Shown: positions 19,083 through 27,652, numbered from the stretch's first letter. The stretch is DNA of 64,000 bases from Paraburkholderia acidicola (GCF_002362315.1 NZ_MTZV01000006.1:1426001-1490000), one strand, 5' to 3'. Made by a program: numbers and translations. Notes: a model not told the origin generated them from the sequence alone.

Positions 19083-19200
19083 CGGAAGCTAGCACGGTCG
19101 GAAGACGACCAATCATGCTAGCCGTGCGCGTCGGCCAGGTCAACGAAGCGCTATTCACATGGTTATCAGGCAGAAATCCCGCGGAAGCGGATACAACGGT

Positions 19201-20136
19201 TCAGTATCCGCGCTCGCGATCCACCACATGCCGCAACGCGCCGCCGCTCAACAGCTGCTGCACGTTATACGCGACCTGTTCACCGATACATTCGAAGCTC
19301 GCCACTGACGCCATATGCGGCGTCACAATCAGATTCGGCGCGCGCCAGTAAGCGTCGTCGGGCGGCAGCGGTTCGGTGTCGAACACATCGACGATTGCGC
19401 CGCCGAGTTGCCCGCTCTCGAGTGCAGCCAGAAGGTCCCCGCGCACTACATGTTCGCCGCGGCCTGCGTGGATCAACCGTGCGCCGCGCGGCAACGCATC
19501 GAAGGTCGCGCGCCCTAGGATGCCGCGCGTTTGTTCTGTAAGCGGCAGCAGACACACCGCGAGGTCCAGGTCCGAGCAAAACTCGGTGAATTGATCCGCA
19601 CCGAACGTCGTGATGCCAGGCAAGTTCTTGCGTTCGCGCGACCAGCCTCGAACATCGAATCCGAAGCGATGCAACTCGGTAGCCACGCGCGCGCCGAGCG
19701 TACCGAGCCCCATCACACCGATCCGGCGTCGCGCCGCGTCGATCTGTCTCGGGCGCCGCCAGATTGCCTTCGACTGGTTCGCCAGCACCGCGTCGAAGTG
19801 CCGGTGAAAATGCAGCGCGCCCCACATCACGAACTCGGTCATGCCCTGCGCGTGCGCGGGATCGACGACACGGCACAGCGGGACGTCGGGCAAGGTCGGA
19901 TCGCTGAGGATGTTGTCGACGCCCGCCGCGATGCTGTGCACGAGCCGCAGTTGCGGCAGCGTCGCGAGCGCGCCGGCGGGTGGGTTCCAGCACACTGCGA
20001 TTTCTGCCGCGTCCGCGCCGGGATCGCCGGGCAGGCAGATGCGCAGGTTCGGCGCGTGTGGCTGAAGCCGCTCGGTCAGTGGACCGGTGAGCGGCGACAT
20101 GTCGAAGTTGTCGGCGAGTAACAGGAGGTGCGTCAT
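19201..20136 (-). CDS. D-2-hydroxyacid dehydrogenase, glyoxylate/hydroxypyruvate reductase A type
   Basis: NAD(P)H-dependent 2-hydroxyacid dehydrogenase, 311 aa, of the GhrA-like branch. It interconverts 2-oxo and 2-hydroxy acids such as glyoxylate or hydroxypyruvate. The Rossmann motif GLGTLGARVA is near residue 148, and the catalytic region AGRGEHVVRGDLLAAL and VTPHMAS (His) follows. A TTG at 20187 overlaps the aldolase stop, but ATG 20136 opens on the conserved THLLLLADN strand, so I prefer it. It is the last gene of a minus-strand operon MHS transporter, class II aldolase, dehydrogenase, which probably degrades a hydroxycarboxylic acid. Confidence 0.87.
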   Translation of the reverse strand: MTHLLLLADNFDMSPLTGPLTERLQPHAPNLRICLPGDPGADAAEIAVCWNPPAGALATLPQLRLVHSIAAGVDNILSDPTLPDVPLCRVVDPAHAQGMTEFVMWGALHFHRHFDAVLANQSKAIWRRPRQIDAARRRIGVMGLGTLGARVATELHRFGFDVRGWSRERKNLPGITTFGADQFTEFCSDLDLAVCLLPLTEQTRGILGRATFDALPRGARLIHAGRGEHVVRGDLLAALESGQLGGAIVDVFDTEPLPPDDAYWRAPNLIVTPHMASVASFECIGEQVAYNVQQLLSGGALRHVVDRERGY

Positions 20137-20183
20137 CGGTGGTGCGAGGTCATCGTCAAGGACAGAGATCGAAGATGTGCGGT

Positions 20184-20975
20184 TCAACTGCGATAGTCAG
20201 AACTGGAATCATCGATCAACCGCAACGCCGCTTCCCACGCAAGATCGATGATGCCGTCCGCCTTGTCACTATGGAACTGCGCAGCGGTCAGCTTGCGCAC
20301 CGCCTCCGGTACCGGATTCAGTTCCGCGCCGCCCGCCAGCGCCTGCACCTGGATCTGGCAGGCACGCTCGAGAAAATAGATCTCGTGAAACGCCGTGCCC
20401 GCCGATGCACCACCGGCCAGCAACCCATGATTGCGCAGGATCATCGCGTTGTGCGTGCCAAGGTCCGCGATCAACCGTTCGCGTTCGCCAAGATCGAGCG
20501 CGATGCCTTCGTAGTCGTGATAGGCAAGGTGCCCATAGAACTTCAGCGCGTGCTGGCTGATCGGCAGCAAGCCCTGCTTCTGCGCGGACACGGCCGAACC
20601 GGCCGACGTATGCGTGTGCACGACGAAGTGCAGGTCCTCGCGTGCCATATGCACGGCAGAGTGAATCGTGAAGCCCGCGGCATTGACGCGATAGCGCGCG
20701 GCGTTTTGCTCGTCGTCCGCATCGGGTTCGACGACGCGCCCGGTGCTGTCGATCTTCACCAGATCCGACGCACGCATTTCATGGAACAGCACGCCGTAAC
20801 GATTGATCAGGAAATGATGCTCGGGGCCGGGCACGCGCGCCGTGATGTGCGTGTCGATCAGATCGGTCATCCGGAAATGCGCGACAAGCCGGTATAACGC
20901 GGCCAGATCGCAGCGAACAGCCCATTCTTCGCTGCTGTAGCGATGTGCGGCGGAGGCCGCGAGCGTGGCGCTCAT
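20184..20975 (-). CDS. Class II aldolase/adducin family protein
   Basis: Zn-dependent class II aldolase/adducin-fold protein, 263 aa. The metal-binding HTHTS pair is near residues 121-123, a late RNHGLLAGG loop carries the third His, and the family's early DLIDTHITARVPG segment is intact. Family members split or decarboxylate phosphorylated or free hydroxy-acids, so the exact reaction is open. ATG 20975 has a GGAG site nine bases upstream and is preferred over 20990 and 21023. It sits between an MHS transporter and a hydroxyacid dehydrogenase on the same strand. A related aldolase plus transporter pair lies at 37291-39416. Confidence 0.87.
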   Translation of the reverse strand: MSATLAASAAHRYSSEEWAVRCDLAALYRLVAHFRMTDLIDTHITARVPGPEHHFLINRYGVLFHEMRASDLVKIDSTGRVVEPDADDEQNAARYRVNAAGFTIHSAVHMAREDLHFVVHTHTSAGSAVSAQKQGLLPISQHALKFYGHLAYHDYEGIALDLGERERLIADLGTHNAMILRNHGLLAGGASAGTAFHEIYFLERACQIQVQALAGGAELNPVPEAVRKLTAAQFHSDKADGIIDLAWEAALRLIDDSSSDYRS

Positions 20976-21044
20976 GAACGATGTCTCCATGGATGGTGTT
21001 TCAACGTGGAACGTGACAGGCACATATCCGTAATCTGGTGCGCT

Positions 21045-22382
21045 TCATGCCTGAGCTTGAGGCTGAGTCTGAGCCGGGGCCTGGGAAGCGACGTCGCCGA
21101 GCAAAGCGGTCCTCTGCTGATATCGCGCCAACCCGATGATGCCACCGAGCGAGACCAGCGACAGCAGCGAAAAAAATAAGGCGAGCGGCAGCCATTGCCC
21201 CTGGAAGCGGTGCGCAAGCATCGTACCGATCAGCGGTGTCGTGCCAGCCGCCACCGTCGCACATAACTGGTATGCGATTGAAATGCCCGAGTAGCGTAGG
21301 CGCGTCGGAAACGCCGCCGTCATGAAACCGGCAATCACCGCATACACCGCCGATAGCACGACGACCGCCAGCGAAATACCGGCGACGATCGCCACCGGCT
21401 GCTGCGTGTTCACCAGCAGGAACATCGGGTACGGCGTGAAAATCGACACGCTCGCAGCGAGCGCCAGAAAACGCGCATCGCCGACGCGGCTCGCCAGCCA
21501 CGCGGACACCGGCTGCGACAACAGCTGAATGATCGTCACGACGAACAGGCAATCGAGGATCGTCGTCTTCGGTATCGACAGCCACGTCGTTACGTACGAG
21601 ATCATGAATGTGTTGGTGAAGAAGAAGCCGGCCGCGCCGATCGTCGTTGCTGCAGCCGCAAGCAGGATCGGCCGCAGATGCGTTCGCAGCACTTCGCTCA
21701 CCGGCGCCACCGCGAGCTGGCCCGCGGCCCGCGCGCGCTCGAACTCGGGCGACTCCTCGACGCCGAAGCGGATCGCGAGGCCGATCAGCAGCAGCACAAA
21801 GCTCGCGAGAAACGGCAGGCGCCAGCCCCACGACACGAAGCTCGCGTGATCGAGCGACGTGACGAGGCGGAATGCAATCAGCGTCAGCAGCAAACCGGCT
21901 GGGCTGCCCATCTGCGGGAACGATGCGAAGAATGTCTTGCGGCCCTGCGGCGCATGCTCGCTCGACATCAATACTGCTCCGCCCCATTCGCCCCCTGCTG
22001 CAATGCCCTGCACGATGCGTAGCGTAACGAGCATGACGGGCGCCCAGACGCCGATCGATGCGTAGGTCGGCAGCAAGCCGATGCCGGTCGTTGCGCCGCC
22101 CATCAGGAACATCGTCAGTAGCAGCATTTTCTTGCGGCCGAGCCGGTCGCCGAGGTGGCCGAAGACCATCCCGGACAACGGCCGCGCGACAAATCCCGCG
22201 AAGAACGTCGCAAACGACGCCAGCGTGCTAGCAAAGCGGTTGGTACCTGGAAAGAAGATTTCGCCGAGCACGAGCGCGGCGGCGGTCGCATAGGCGTAGA
22301 AATCGTAGAACTCGACGGTGGTGCCGATGAACGCAGCAGCGGCCGCGCGGACCGGCTGGCGGGTGTGGACCGGATGACTCAT
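21045..22382 (-). CDS. MFS transporter, metabolite:H+ symporter (MHS) family
   Basis: Twelve-helix inner-membrane carrier of the MHS group (ShiA/KgtP/ProP relatives), 445 aa. The family start GTTVEFYDFYAYATAAALV is near residues 20-38, motif A GHLGDRLGRKK is near 75, and QGIAAGGEWGGA is in helix 5. These symporters take up organic acids with protons. It heads the operon with a class II aldolase and a hydroxyacid dehydrogenase, so the substrate is probably a hydroxy or dicarboxylic acid (inference). Confidence 0.9.
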   Translation of the reverse strand: MSHPVHTRQPVRAAAAAFIGTTVEFYDFYAYATAAALVLGEIFFPGTNRFASTLASFATFFAGFVARPLSGMVFGHLGDRLGRKKMLLLTMFLMGGATTGIGLLPTYASIGVWAPVMLVTLRIVQGIAAGGEWGGAVLMSSEHAPQGRKTFFASFPQMGSPAGLLLTLIAFRLVTSLDHASFVSWGWRLPFLASFVLLLIGLAIRFGVEESPEFERARAAGQLAVAPVSEVLRTHLRPILLAAAATTIGAAGFFFTNTFMISYVTTWLSIPKTTILDCLFVVTIIQLLSQPVSAWLASRVGDARFLALAASVSIFTPYPMFLLVNTQQPVAIVAGISLAVVVLSAVYAVIAGFMTAAFPTRLRYSGISIAYQLCATVAAGTTPLIGTMLAHRFQGQWLPLALFFSLLSLVSLGGIIGLARYQQRTALLGDVASQAPAQTQPQAQA

Positions 22383-22620
22383 GGCACCTCTCGATGGGTG
22401 GATAAACTGCGGGGAACGGTGCAGTTATCAGGAGCCAATATTAGTCCGTAAAATGGCGTTTTTTTATGAGCGGTATTACTGGGGCTAATGGCGTGCGAAC
22501 GCTTGCCGGACGGGCTGTAGCGGGGAATTCGAGGTCGCCCGGTCAATGAGGGCGACGTAGTGCGGCGCGTTATTGCATCGATGAACCCGACAGATCAGCC
22601 CGGCACGACGCCCGCGCCGC

Positions 22621-22875
22621 TCAGCATCGAAAGTGTTCGATGTCCTGCCCTGCATTGATCGCCCGTCGGAGCCAGTCGGGCCGCTCGCCCTGACCGTCCC
22701 AGCGGTTACCAAACGCATCGCGATATTTCGGCCTGGCGGCTTCGGCGATAAGCGCCGCTTCCAGGACCTCCATCGTGATGTCGAACTCCTCCATGCGATT
22801 CCGGATCCACGTGATCAGCCGCTCGCGCGCCTGTCCGTCGAAATCCAGTACCTGTTGTTCCGCTTGTTGTTTCAT
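22621..22875 (-). CDS. Small H-NS-like DNA-binding protein
   Basis: Small protein, 84 aa. The C-terminal half (PKYRDAFGNRWDGQGERPDW, residues ~49-68) matches the H-NS C-terminal DNA-binding pattern YRDxxTGxxWxGxGxxPxW, followed by the usual al..G..ie.F end. The AT-hook-like loop is GQGERP here instead of the common GRGRxP, so a basic residue that enters the minor groove is missing. The N-terminal ~45 residues are helical and could dimerise, but are shorter than in standard H-NS (~95-135 aa). The ATG at 22875 is preceded by AT-rich DNA and a 12-bp palindrome. It could bind DNA differently or act as a partner that modulates full-length H-NS. Confidence 0.7.
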   Translation of the reverse strand: MKQQAEQQVLDFDGQARERLITWIRNRMEEFDITMEVLEAALIAEAARPKYRDAFGNRWDGQGERPDWLRRAINAGQDIEHFRC

Positions 22876-23234
22876 GACGTACCGGTTTTTCGCAATAGTC
22901 AGCCGAAATCGGCCGATTGCGCGCTCGAATAAACAAAGGCAAAAACAAAGGCCTCGCGATTGCCGGCGAAACCTTTACCTGAAATGTGGCTGGCAGGACG
23001 AATGAATCCCTTGCGTGCTTCCCCGAACAGGAAACCGCGTGCGACCGACTGATGGGTTACGAAACACACGTCCGCTGTACGGTCCGTGCTTTCGCTAGTG
23101 AAACCCTTATGCAAGGGATGCATCTCCGATATAGCGCGGATTTTATCACCCATTCTTTTTGGTTTCTCAACCCATAGCGCCCGCTTTTCAAAAATAACCG
23201 TGCGTCCGGTATCTGGACACACGCCGGCGAGGCG
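22876..23234. other. Intergenic region with a 12-bp palindrome
   Basis: A 359-bp gap with lower GC than its flanks. It contains the perfect palindrome AATCGGCCGATT at 22907-22918, about 32 bp upstream of the H-NS-like gene. A 107-codon open frame on the minus strand (22899-23222) has no recognisable domain or ribosome site, and I do not call it a gene. Confidence 0.5.
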
Positions 23235-23543
23235 CTAGACCTGCGGAAGATCGTCGATGGATTTTTCGATGTGACCGTCGGGGATGTCGGTGTCGATGCC
23301 GTCGTTGCCGTCCGTATGCGAAACGGTCTTGATCTTCGGCCCAAGAAAATTCATACCGCCGAGCTTGAACAGCGACCAGACGAGATTGCCCGCGCGAATG
23401 GCCCTGACGACTTCGGCCACCTCGACGATGTCGTGCGGCGATAGCCACTCATTCGTCTTCGGGTTGACGAGCGCCCAGCGCACATGCGTAATGCGGCCGG
23501 TAACAGGGTTGATGCGAACGCCATCGATAGCATACGTCGCCAT
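23235..23543 (-). CDS. Small conserved protein, possibly DUF3892-like
   Basis: Hypothetical cytoplasmic protein, 102 aa. I do not recognise a function. The layout (ITHVRWALVN early, EVAEVVRAIRAGN in the middle, KIKTVSHTDG and an IDDLPQV end) resembles DUF3892 proteins, which is only a tentative match. ATG 23543 has a GGGAGG site five bases upstream, which decides against the longer frame reaching 23798. It is divergent from the tetR gene and 359 bp from the H-NS-like gene. Confidence 0.6.
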   Translation of the reverse strand: MATYAIDGVRINPVTGRITHVRWALVNPKTNEWLSPHDIVEVAEVVRAIRAGNLVWSLFKLGGMNFLGPKIKTVSHTDGNDGIDTDIPDGHIEKSIDDLPQV

Positions 23544-23638
23544 ATCAGCCTCCCTCATCCTGCTCATGCTGGTCACGGAATCGTAACACTCCTCCGAAAG
23601 TGCCCGGCCACAAAAATATTTTCTGAAAATTCCTTGAT

Positions 23639-23658
23639 TATCTACTGACCAGTAGATA
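23639..23658. promoter_or_regulatory. TetR-type operator 1 (TATCTACTG-N2-CAGTAGATA)
   Basis: Nine-base perfect inverted arms TATCTACTG and CAGTAGATA around a 2-bp centre, 11 bp before the tetR start. It overlaps the likely promoter and initiation region. The outer arms recur upstream of ohr (24299-24318) and of the esterase (24832-24851). Confidence 0.8.
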
Positions 23659-23669
23659 GACTGCTGTTC

Positions 23670-24230
23670 ATGGAAACGCCAACCGTCCGCGAACAGCTTC
23701 TGCAACACGCCCAGACCTTGCTGATGACCCGAGGCTACAACGGTTTCAGCTACCGGGATCTCGCCGATCTCGTGGGTGTGAAAACATCGAGCATTCACTA
23801 TTACTTCCCTACCAAGGAAGACCTCGCGCTTGAAGCAGTCGATGCATACAGCAACGAGGTGCTGAGCACGATCCGCGGAATCGACGCTTCACTCGCACCG
23901 GAGAAAAAGCTCGAGCGCTATGCGAAGCAGTTTGGTCTCGTGCTCGGTAATGGCGATCAGATCTGTCTGTGCGGCATGCTGGCAGCGGACATCGAATCGC
24001 TGCCCGAGAACGTGCGGCAGGCAGTGCAGGCTTTTTTCAAGGCCAACGAAAGCTGGCTGGCCAAAATACTGGCCGAAGGCGAAGCACGCGGCACACTGCG
24101 CGTGAACGGCAAGATAGAAAGCGCGGCGCGTGCACTGTATGCGTCGTTTCAAGGCAGCGTCCTCGCTAGCCGGTTGTTTCACTCGAAAGCCCGGCTCGAA
24201 GACGTCGTCAATTCAGTACGGATTGGATAA
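23670..24230 (+). CDS. TetR-family transcriptional regulator
   Basis: Repressor, 186 aa. The N-terminal TetR helix-turn-helix covers residues ~5-50 (YRDLADLVGVKTSSIHYYFPTKEDL), the ligand-binding helices the rest. C100 in DQICLCGMLAADIESLP and neighbouring Cys could make it redox-sensitive, which would suit an adjacent peroxidase gene (inference). An inverted repeat lies 11 bp before the ATG, so it probably represses itself, and the same repeat lies before the two following genes. Ohr genes are more often controlled by a MarR-type OhrR, so a TetR partner is less usual. Confidence 0.88.
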   Translation: METPTVREQLLQHAQTLLMTRGYNGFSYRDLADLVGVKTSSIHYYFPTKEDLALEAVDAYSNEVLSTIRGIDASLAPEKKLERYAKQFGLVLGNGDQICLCGMLAADIESLPENVRQAVQAFFKANESWLAKILAEGEARGTLRVNGKIESAARALYASFQGSVLASRLFHSKARLEDVVNSVRIG

Positions 24231-24298
24231 CCCGGGCGCGATCGACTCGATCGGCCGTGCCAGGCAAGCAGGAAGCAGGTCGTTTTTTTATAGCCGGT

Positions 24299-24318
24299 CG
24301 TCTACCTATTAGTAGATA
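24299..24318. promoter_or_regulatory. TetR-type operator 2, upstream of ohr
   Basis: CGTCTACCTATTAGTAGATA matches operator 1 at the TCTAC and AGTAGATA arms with the same spacing. It ends 36 bp before the ohr start. It shares the half-sites with the sites before tetR and before the esterase. Confidence 0.72.
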
Positions 24319-24354
24319 CCCATCATTCGCAATCTTTTGAACTGGAGTTACATC

Positions 24355-24780
24355 ATGTCGATCGAAAAAGTTTTGTACCGTGCTCATGCCCGCGCTAACG
24401 GTGGCCGCGATGGCCGTGCAGTCTCGTCGGATAACGTGCTCGACGTCGCCCTCACGACGCCGCGTGAACTGGGCGGTGCTGGCGGCGTTGGCACGAATCC
24501 CGAACAACTGTTTGCCGCGGGCTATTCCGCATGTTTCCTCGGCGCGATGAAGTTCGTCGCGGCCCGCGACAAGATCGCGTTGCCCGCCAGCACGACCGTG
24601 GATGGCAGTGTCGGTATCGGCCAGATCGCGACCGGTTTCGGCATCGAAGTCGAACTGCGCATCACGTTGCCGGGTATCGAACGCTCCCAGGCCGAACGCA
24701 TCGTTGAAGCGGCGCATATCGTGTGCCCTTACTCGAATGCGACGCGCGGCAACATCGACGTCAAGCTGGTTCTGCAGTAA
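24355..24780 (+). CDS. ohr: Organic hydroperoxide resistance protein, Ohr/OsmC family
   Basis: Thiol peroxidase, 141 aa, that reduces organic hydroperoxides using two Cys and lipoylated electron donors. The full catalytic set is present: R18, E50, C60 in YSACFLGAMKF and C124 in VCPYSNATRGN, matching the Arg-Glu-Cys/Cys arrangement of Ohr rather than OsmC. ATG 24355 has a GGAG site eight bases upstream; ATG 24337 would extend beyond family homology. A TetR operator lies just upstream and an esterase gene follows. Confidence 0.92.
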   Translation: MSIEKVLYRAHARANGGRDGRAVSSDNVLDVALTTPRELGGAGGVGTNPEQLFAAGYSACFLGAMKFVAARDKIALPASTTVDGSVGIGQIATGFGIEVELRITLPGIERSQAERIVEAAHIVCPYSNATRGNIDVKLVLQ

Positions 24781-24831
24781 CAACACCGCAAGCGCCACAG
24801 CCAATGCTCATGGCGTTTTATTTTCCCCGGT

Positions 24832-24851
24832 TATCTATCTATATGTAGATA
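24832..24851. promoter_or_regulatory. TetR-type operator 3, upstream of esterase
   Basis: TATCTATCTATATGTAGATA keeps the outer TATCTA and TAGATA half-sites of operator 1 at identical spacing, 73 bp before the esterase ATG. It is AT-rich in a GC-rich region and may overlap a -10/-35 element. Confidence 0.72.
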
Positions 24852-24923
24852 GCTATACGCGTGACTGGTGCAGCCGGCATGTGCTGCCGACTGCACACCG
24901 ATCTCACTGGAAGGAGCAGGATC

Positions 24924-25943
24924 ATGAAGTTTGCGAAGAAGCTGATCGTCGCCGCGGCGACCGGAACCACGCTCGCGTCGGGTGTCCACGCTGCACCGGT
25001 ACTCGAACCCGTCACCCAGGCCTTCATCGATAGTCTCGCTGCACATGGCGGCCCGCCGATCTACACGCTCTCGCCCGCCGATGCACGCAACGTGCTGGCC
25101 GGCGCGCAAGCGCAACCGGTGGCAAAACTGCCGGCGCAGATCGAAGACCGTGTGCTGCCCGTTGGTCCGACGGGCAAGATTGCCGTGCGTATCGTGAAGC
25201 CTGAAGGCGCGACCGGCACGTTGCCCGCAGTGATGTATTTCCACGGCGGTGGCTGGGTGCTTGGTGACAGGAACACACATGACCGGTTGATCCGCGAAAT
25301 TGCCAATGGTGCGCATGCGGCGGTGATTTTCGTCGACTATGACCGCTCGCCGGAAGCGAAATACCCGGTGCCGATCGAACAGGCCTATGCCGCGACGACC
25401 TACGTTGCCGCGCATCCGAAGGAGTTTGGCATCGACGCGAACCGCATCGCAGTGGCGGGCGACAGCGTCGGCGGCAATATGACGGCAGCTGTCACGCTGC
25501 TCGCCAAAGAGCGCAGCGGTCCGACGTTCCGCCACCAGGTGCTGTTCTATCCGGTCACCGATGCGAACTTCGACGACGGCTCATATAACGAATTTGCGAA
25601 CGGCCCGTGGCTGACCAAACCCGCGATGAAGTGGTTCTGGGACGCGTATGCGCCGAACGTGGCGGACCGCGCGAAGATCACCGCATCGCCGTTGCGCGCG
25701 ACGCTCGATCAGTTGAAAGGCCTGCCGCCCGCCCTCGTGATCACCGACGAGAACGATGTCCTGCGCGATGAGGGCGAAGCGTATGCGCGCAAGCTGTCGC
25801 AAGCCGGTGTGCGGGTAACCGCAGTGCGCTATGAAGGCACGATCCACGACTTCGTGATGCTCAACGCGCTGACCGACACGCCGGCGACACGTGCGGCGAT
25901 CGCTCAGGCCAACGCTGTGCTGCGTGAGGCGTTGGCGAAGTAA
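24924..25943 (+). CDS. Secreted alpha/beta-hydrolase, HSL-type esterase
   Basis: Alpha/beta-hydrolase of the hormone-sensitive-lipase (family IV) group, 339 aa. A signal peptide (MKFAKKL, hydrophobic core, VHA cleavage near residue 23) sends it to the periplasm or outside. The oxyanion motif HGGG is at residues 107-110, the nucleophile S181 lies in GDSVGG, and D278 in TDENDVLRDEG and H308 in GTIHDF complete the triad. ATG 24924 has an AAGGAG site eight bases upstream. It follows ohr and shares its operator type, so a role in breaking down a peroxide-forming lipid or ester is possible. Confidence 0.9.
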   Translation: MKFAKKLIVAAATGTTLASGVHAAPVLEPVTQAFIDSLAAHGGPPIYTLSPADARNVLAGAQAQPVAKLPAQIEDRVLPVGPTGKIAVRIVKPEGATGTLPAVMYFHGGGWVLGDRNTHDRLIREIANGAHAAVIFVDYDRSPEAKYPVPIEQAYAATTYVAAHPKEFGIDANRIAVAGDSVGGNMTAAVTLLAKERSGPTFRHQVLFYPVTDANFDDGSYNEFANGPWLTKPAMKWFWDAYAPNVADRAKITASPLRATLDQLKGLPPALVITDENDVLRDEGEAYARKLSQAGVRVTAVRYEGTIHDFVMLNALTDTPATRAAIAQANAVLREALAK

Positions 25944-26039
25944 TCGTGTAGCGGCAAACCTGAATGACGAACGACCCGCCTAAACGGGTCGTTTCGTCAC
26001 TTTCGTCATTTCATTGCAGTTCGAAGTCAGTGCAGCAGA

Positions 26040-27443
26040 TCACACACTCCCATCCATTCTCACCGCAGCCCCTTGTAGCGGCGTATCGGCCATAACGACG
26101 CTCTCCTTCGGCAGCGCCCATTGCAGCCAGCGCGTGCGATGCAGCACGACGAGTGCGAACGCCAGCGCGGACAGCACACCGAACGTAGCAAAACCCATCT
26201 GGTAGCTGCCCGTGCTTTCCTTCGCGATACCCATGATCACGGGCAAATAGAACCCGCCGATCCCGCCAGCGGCACCGACAATGCCCGACATCAAGCCAGT
26301 CTTGCCCTTCCAGCGTTGCGGCACGAGCTGGAACGTCGCACCGTTGCCGAGCCCGAAGCACAGATACGTGACAACCAGCAGCGCAATCCCGGCCGGCAGC
26401 GGCGGCATCCACGCGGCAAATGCGAAGTCGCAGATCGAGATGGCCGCGAGCAGCAGCACCAATGCGCGCACACCGGAAATCCGGTCCGCAACGAAGCCGC
26501 CGATCGGCCGCACCAGCGCACCGATAAACGCCAGCAGCGACATGAAGAGCCCCGCTTCGATACGCGGCATCTGATACAGCGAGATCAGCAGCGTCGTGAC
26601 ATACGAAGACATGCCGACAAAACCACCGAACGTGATGCTGTACACCAGCATCACGACCCACGTATCGCCTTCGACCAGCACGGAGCGATAGTGCTTCGGC
26701 AGCACGGCGATGGCGAGCAGCGCACCGAGTACCGGCAGCAGCAACACCCCCGTCTTGCCTGCACCGAATAGCCCGGCGTGCACAGCCAGTACGAGCGCCA
26801 GCAGCCCCACGAGTGTGATGCAGAAACTGCCCAACGCCTTCGGTGCGCTGCCAGTCTTCGGGCTCAGATCCTTGGCCCAGAAGAACAGCGCAACGGCGGC
26901 GAGCGCCAGTAACGGCAACGCGGCACCGGTCGCACGCGCCCAGCCGAAACTATCGGCAAGCGATGGGAACAGAAACCCGTCGAGCACCGCACCGATGTTG
27001 CCGGCCGCCGCAAGTCCGAGCACGAGCCCCTGCACTTTCGGCGGATAGTTGCTGCCTGCCATCGGCAGGGCGACCGCGAAGCTCGCGCCACCGATACCGA
27101 GGAACACACCGAGCACCAGCAGCAGCGTGTACGACGGCGTGCCCGGCATCAACAGCAGCACCGCCGACGGAATCGCCGACAGCGCCACCCCGAGCAGCGC
27201 AACGCGGCGGCCATCGTAGGCCTGATAGAGATTGCCGAGCGTCACGCGCAAAATCGCGGCGCCGAGTACCGGTACCGCGACCAGAAAGCCCAGTTCGGCG
27301 GGCGACATCGTGATGTCTTTGTGGATGAACGGCGCGAGCGGGCCGAACATCACCCACACCGTAAAGCCCGTGTCGAAATACAGAAAGCACGCGAGTAACG
27401 CGCGCCAGTTACCGCTCTTTAGCGAATTCAGCAGGTTTCTCAT
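26040..27443 (-). CDS. Nitrate/nitrite MFS transporter, NarK/NasA type
   Basis: Twelve-helix major facilitator of the nitrate/nitrite porter family, 467 aa. It begins FDTGFTVWVMFGPLAPFI, typical of NarK/NasA, and carries the nitrate-signature helices GGASFAVALPMAGSNYP near 120-135 and CFGLGNGATFQLVPQRW near 355-372. It imports nitrate or exchanges it for nitrite at the inner membrane. No nitrate or nitrite reductase gene is in the window. Expression should be controlled by the leader at 27444-27642: sigma-54 promoter, two ANTAR-type hairpins and a terminator, which is the arrangement of nitrogen-regulated assimilatory nitrate operons. Confidence 0.9.
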   Translation of the reverse strand: MRNLLNSLKSGNWRALLACFLYFDTGFTVWVMFGPLAPFIHKDITMSPAELGFLVAVPVLGAAILRVTLGNLYQAYDGRRVALLGVALSAIPSAVLLLMPGTPSYTLLLVLGVFLGIGGASFAVALPMAGSNYPPKVQGLVLGLAAAGNIGAVLDGFLFPSLADSFGWARATGAALPLLALAAVALFFWAKDLSPKTGSAPKALGSFCITLVGLLALVLAVHAGLFGAGKTGVLLLPVLGALLAIAVLPKHYRSVLVEGDTWVVMLVYSITFGGFVGMSSYVTTLLISLYQMPRIEAGLFMSLLAFIGALVRPIGGFVADRISGVRALVLLLAAISICDFAFAAWMPPLPAGIALLVVTYLCFGLGNGATFQLVPQRWKGKTGLMSGIVGAAGGIGGFYLPVIMGIAKESTGSYQMGFATFGVLSALAFALVVLHRTRWLQWALPKESVVMADTPLQGAAVRMDGSV

Positions 27444-27642
27444 GGGTCTCTCTCACAGGGCGATGGCGATGACTCTTGCTGCGGACCCGGTCATGCGACC
27501 GGCGAAAAAAAAGGCGCCCCGAACCGCGCGAGCCGACCGATTGCTCGATCCGCTTCTGCGATCCGGGACGCCGTTGTCCCTAAAGCCGCTCCATCGAGCG
27601 GCCAGTCGATATCCGATACATCGAGGTCTCCGTTGACCTCGG
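27444..27642 (-). promoter_or_regulatory. narK leader RNA with ANTAR-type double hairpin
   Basis: Predicted 5' leader of narK, about 199 nt. Hairpin P1 (27622-27641) is a 7-bp stem CGAGGTC/GACCTCG around loop AACGGA. Hairpin P2 (27565-27580) is a 5-bp stem GGGAC/GTCCC around loop AACGGC. Both hexaloops have A at position 1 and G at position 4, the recognition rule for ANTAR proteins. A GCCGCTC/GAGCGGC hairpin (27585-27602) occupies the 41-nt linker. The P2 3' strand is also the 5' strand of the terminator at 27505-27572, so the two structures exclude each other. By analogy with NasR/NasT, nitrate would let the ANTAR protein hold P1-P2 and allow read-through. Structure is read from sequence; function is inferred. 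Confidence 0.82.
27505..27572 (-). terminator. Intrinsic terminator in narK leader (attenuator)
   Basis: On the minus strand a 15-bp stem, arms at 27558-27572 and 27513-27527, with four G-U pairs and no bulge, is followed by eight T (27512-27505). It starts inside hairpin P2, so it can form only if P2 does not. It lies 62 bp before the narK start, so it would stop transcription before the gene. Confidence 0.85.
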
Positions 27643-27652
27643 AACGGACAAA

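Noticed and set aside
22899..23222. 107-codon minus-strand frame in the gap before the H-NS-like gene
   Set aside because: No ribosome site and no recognisable domain.
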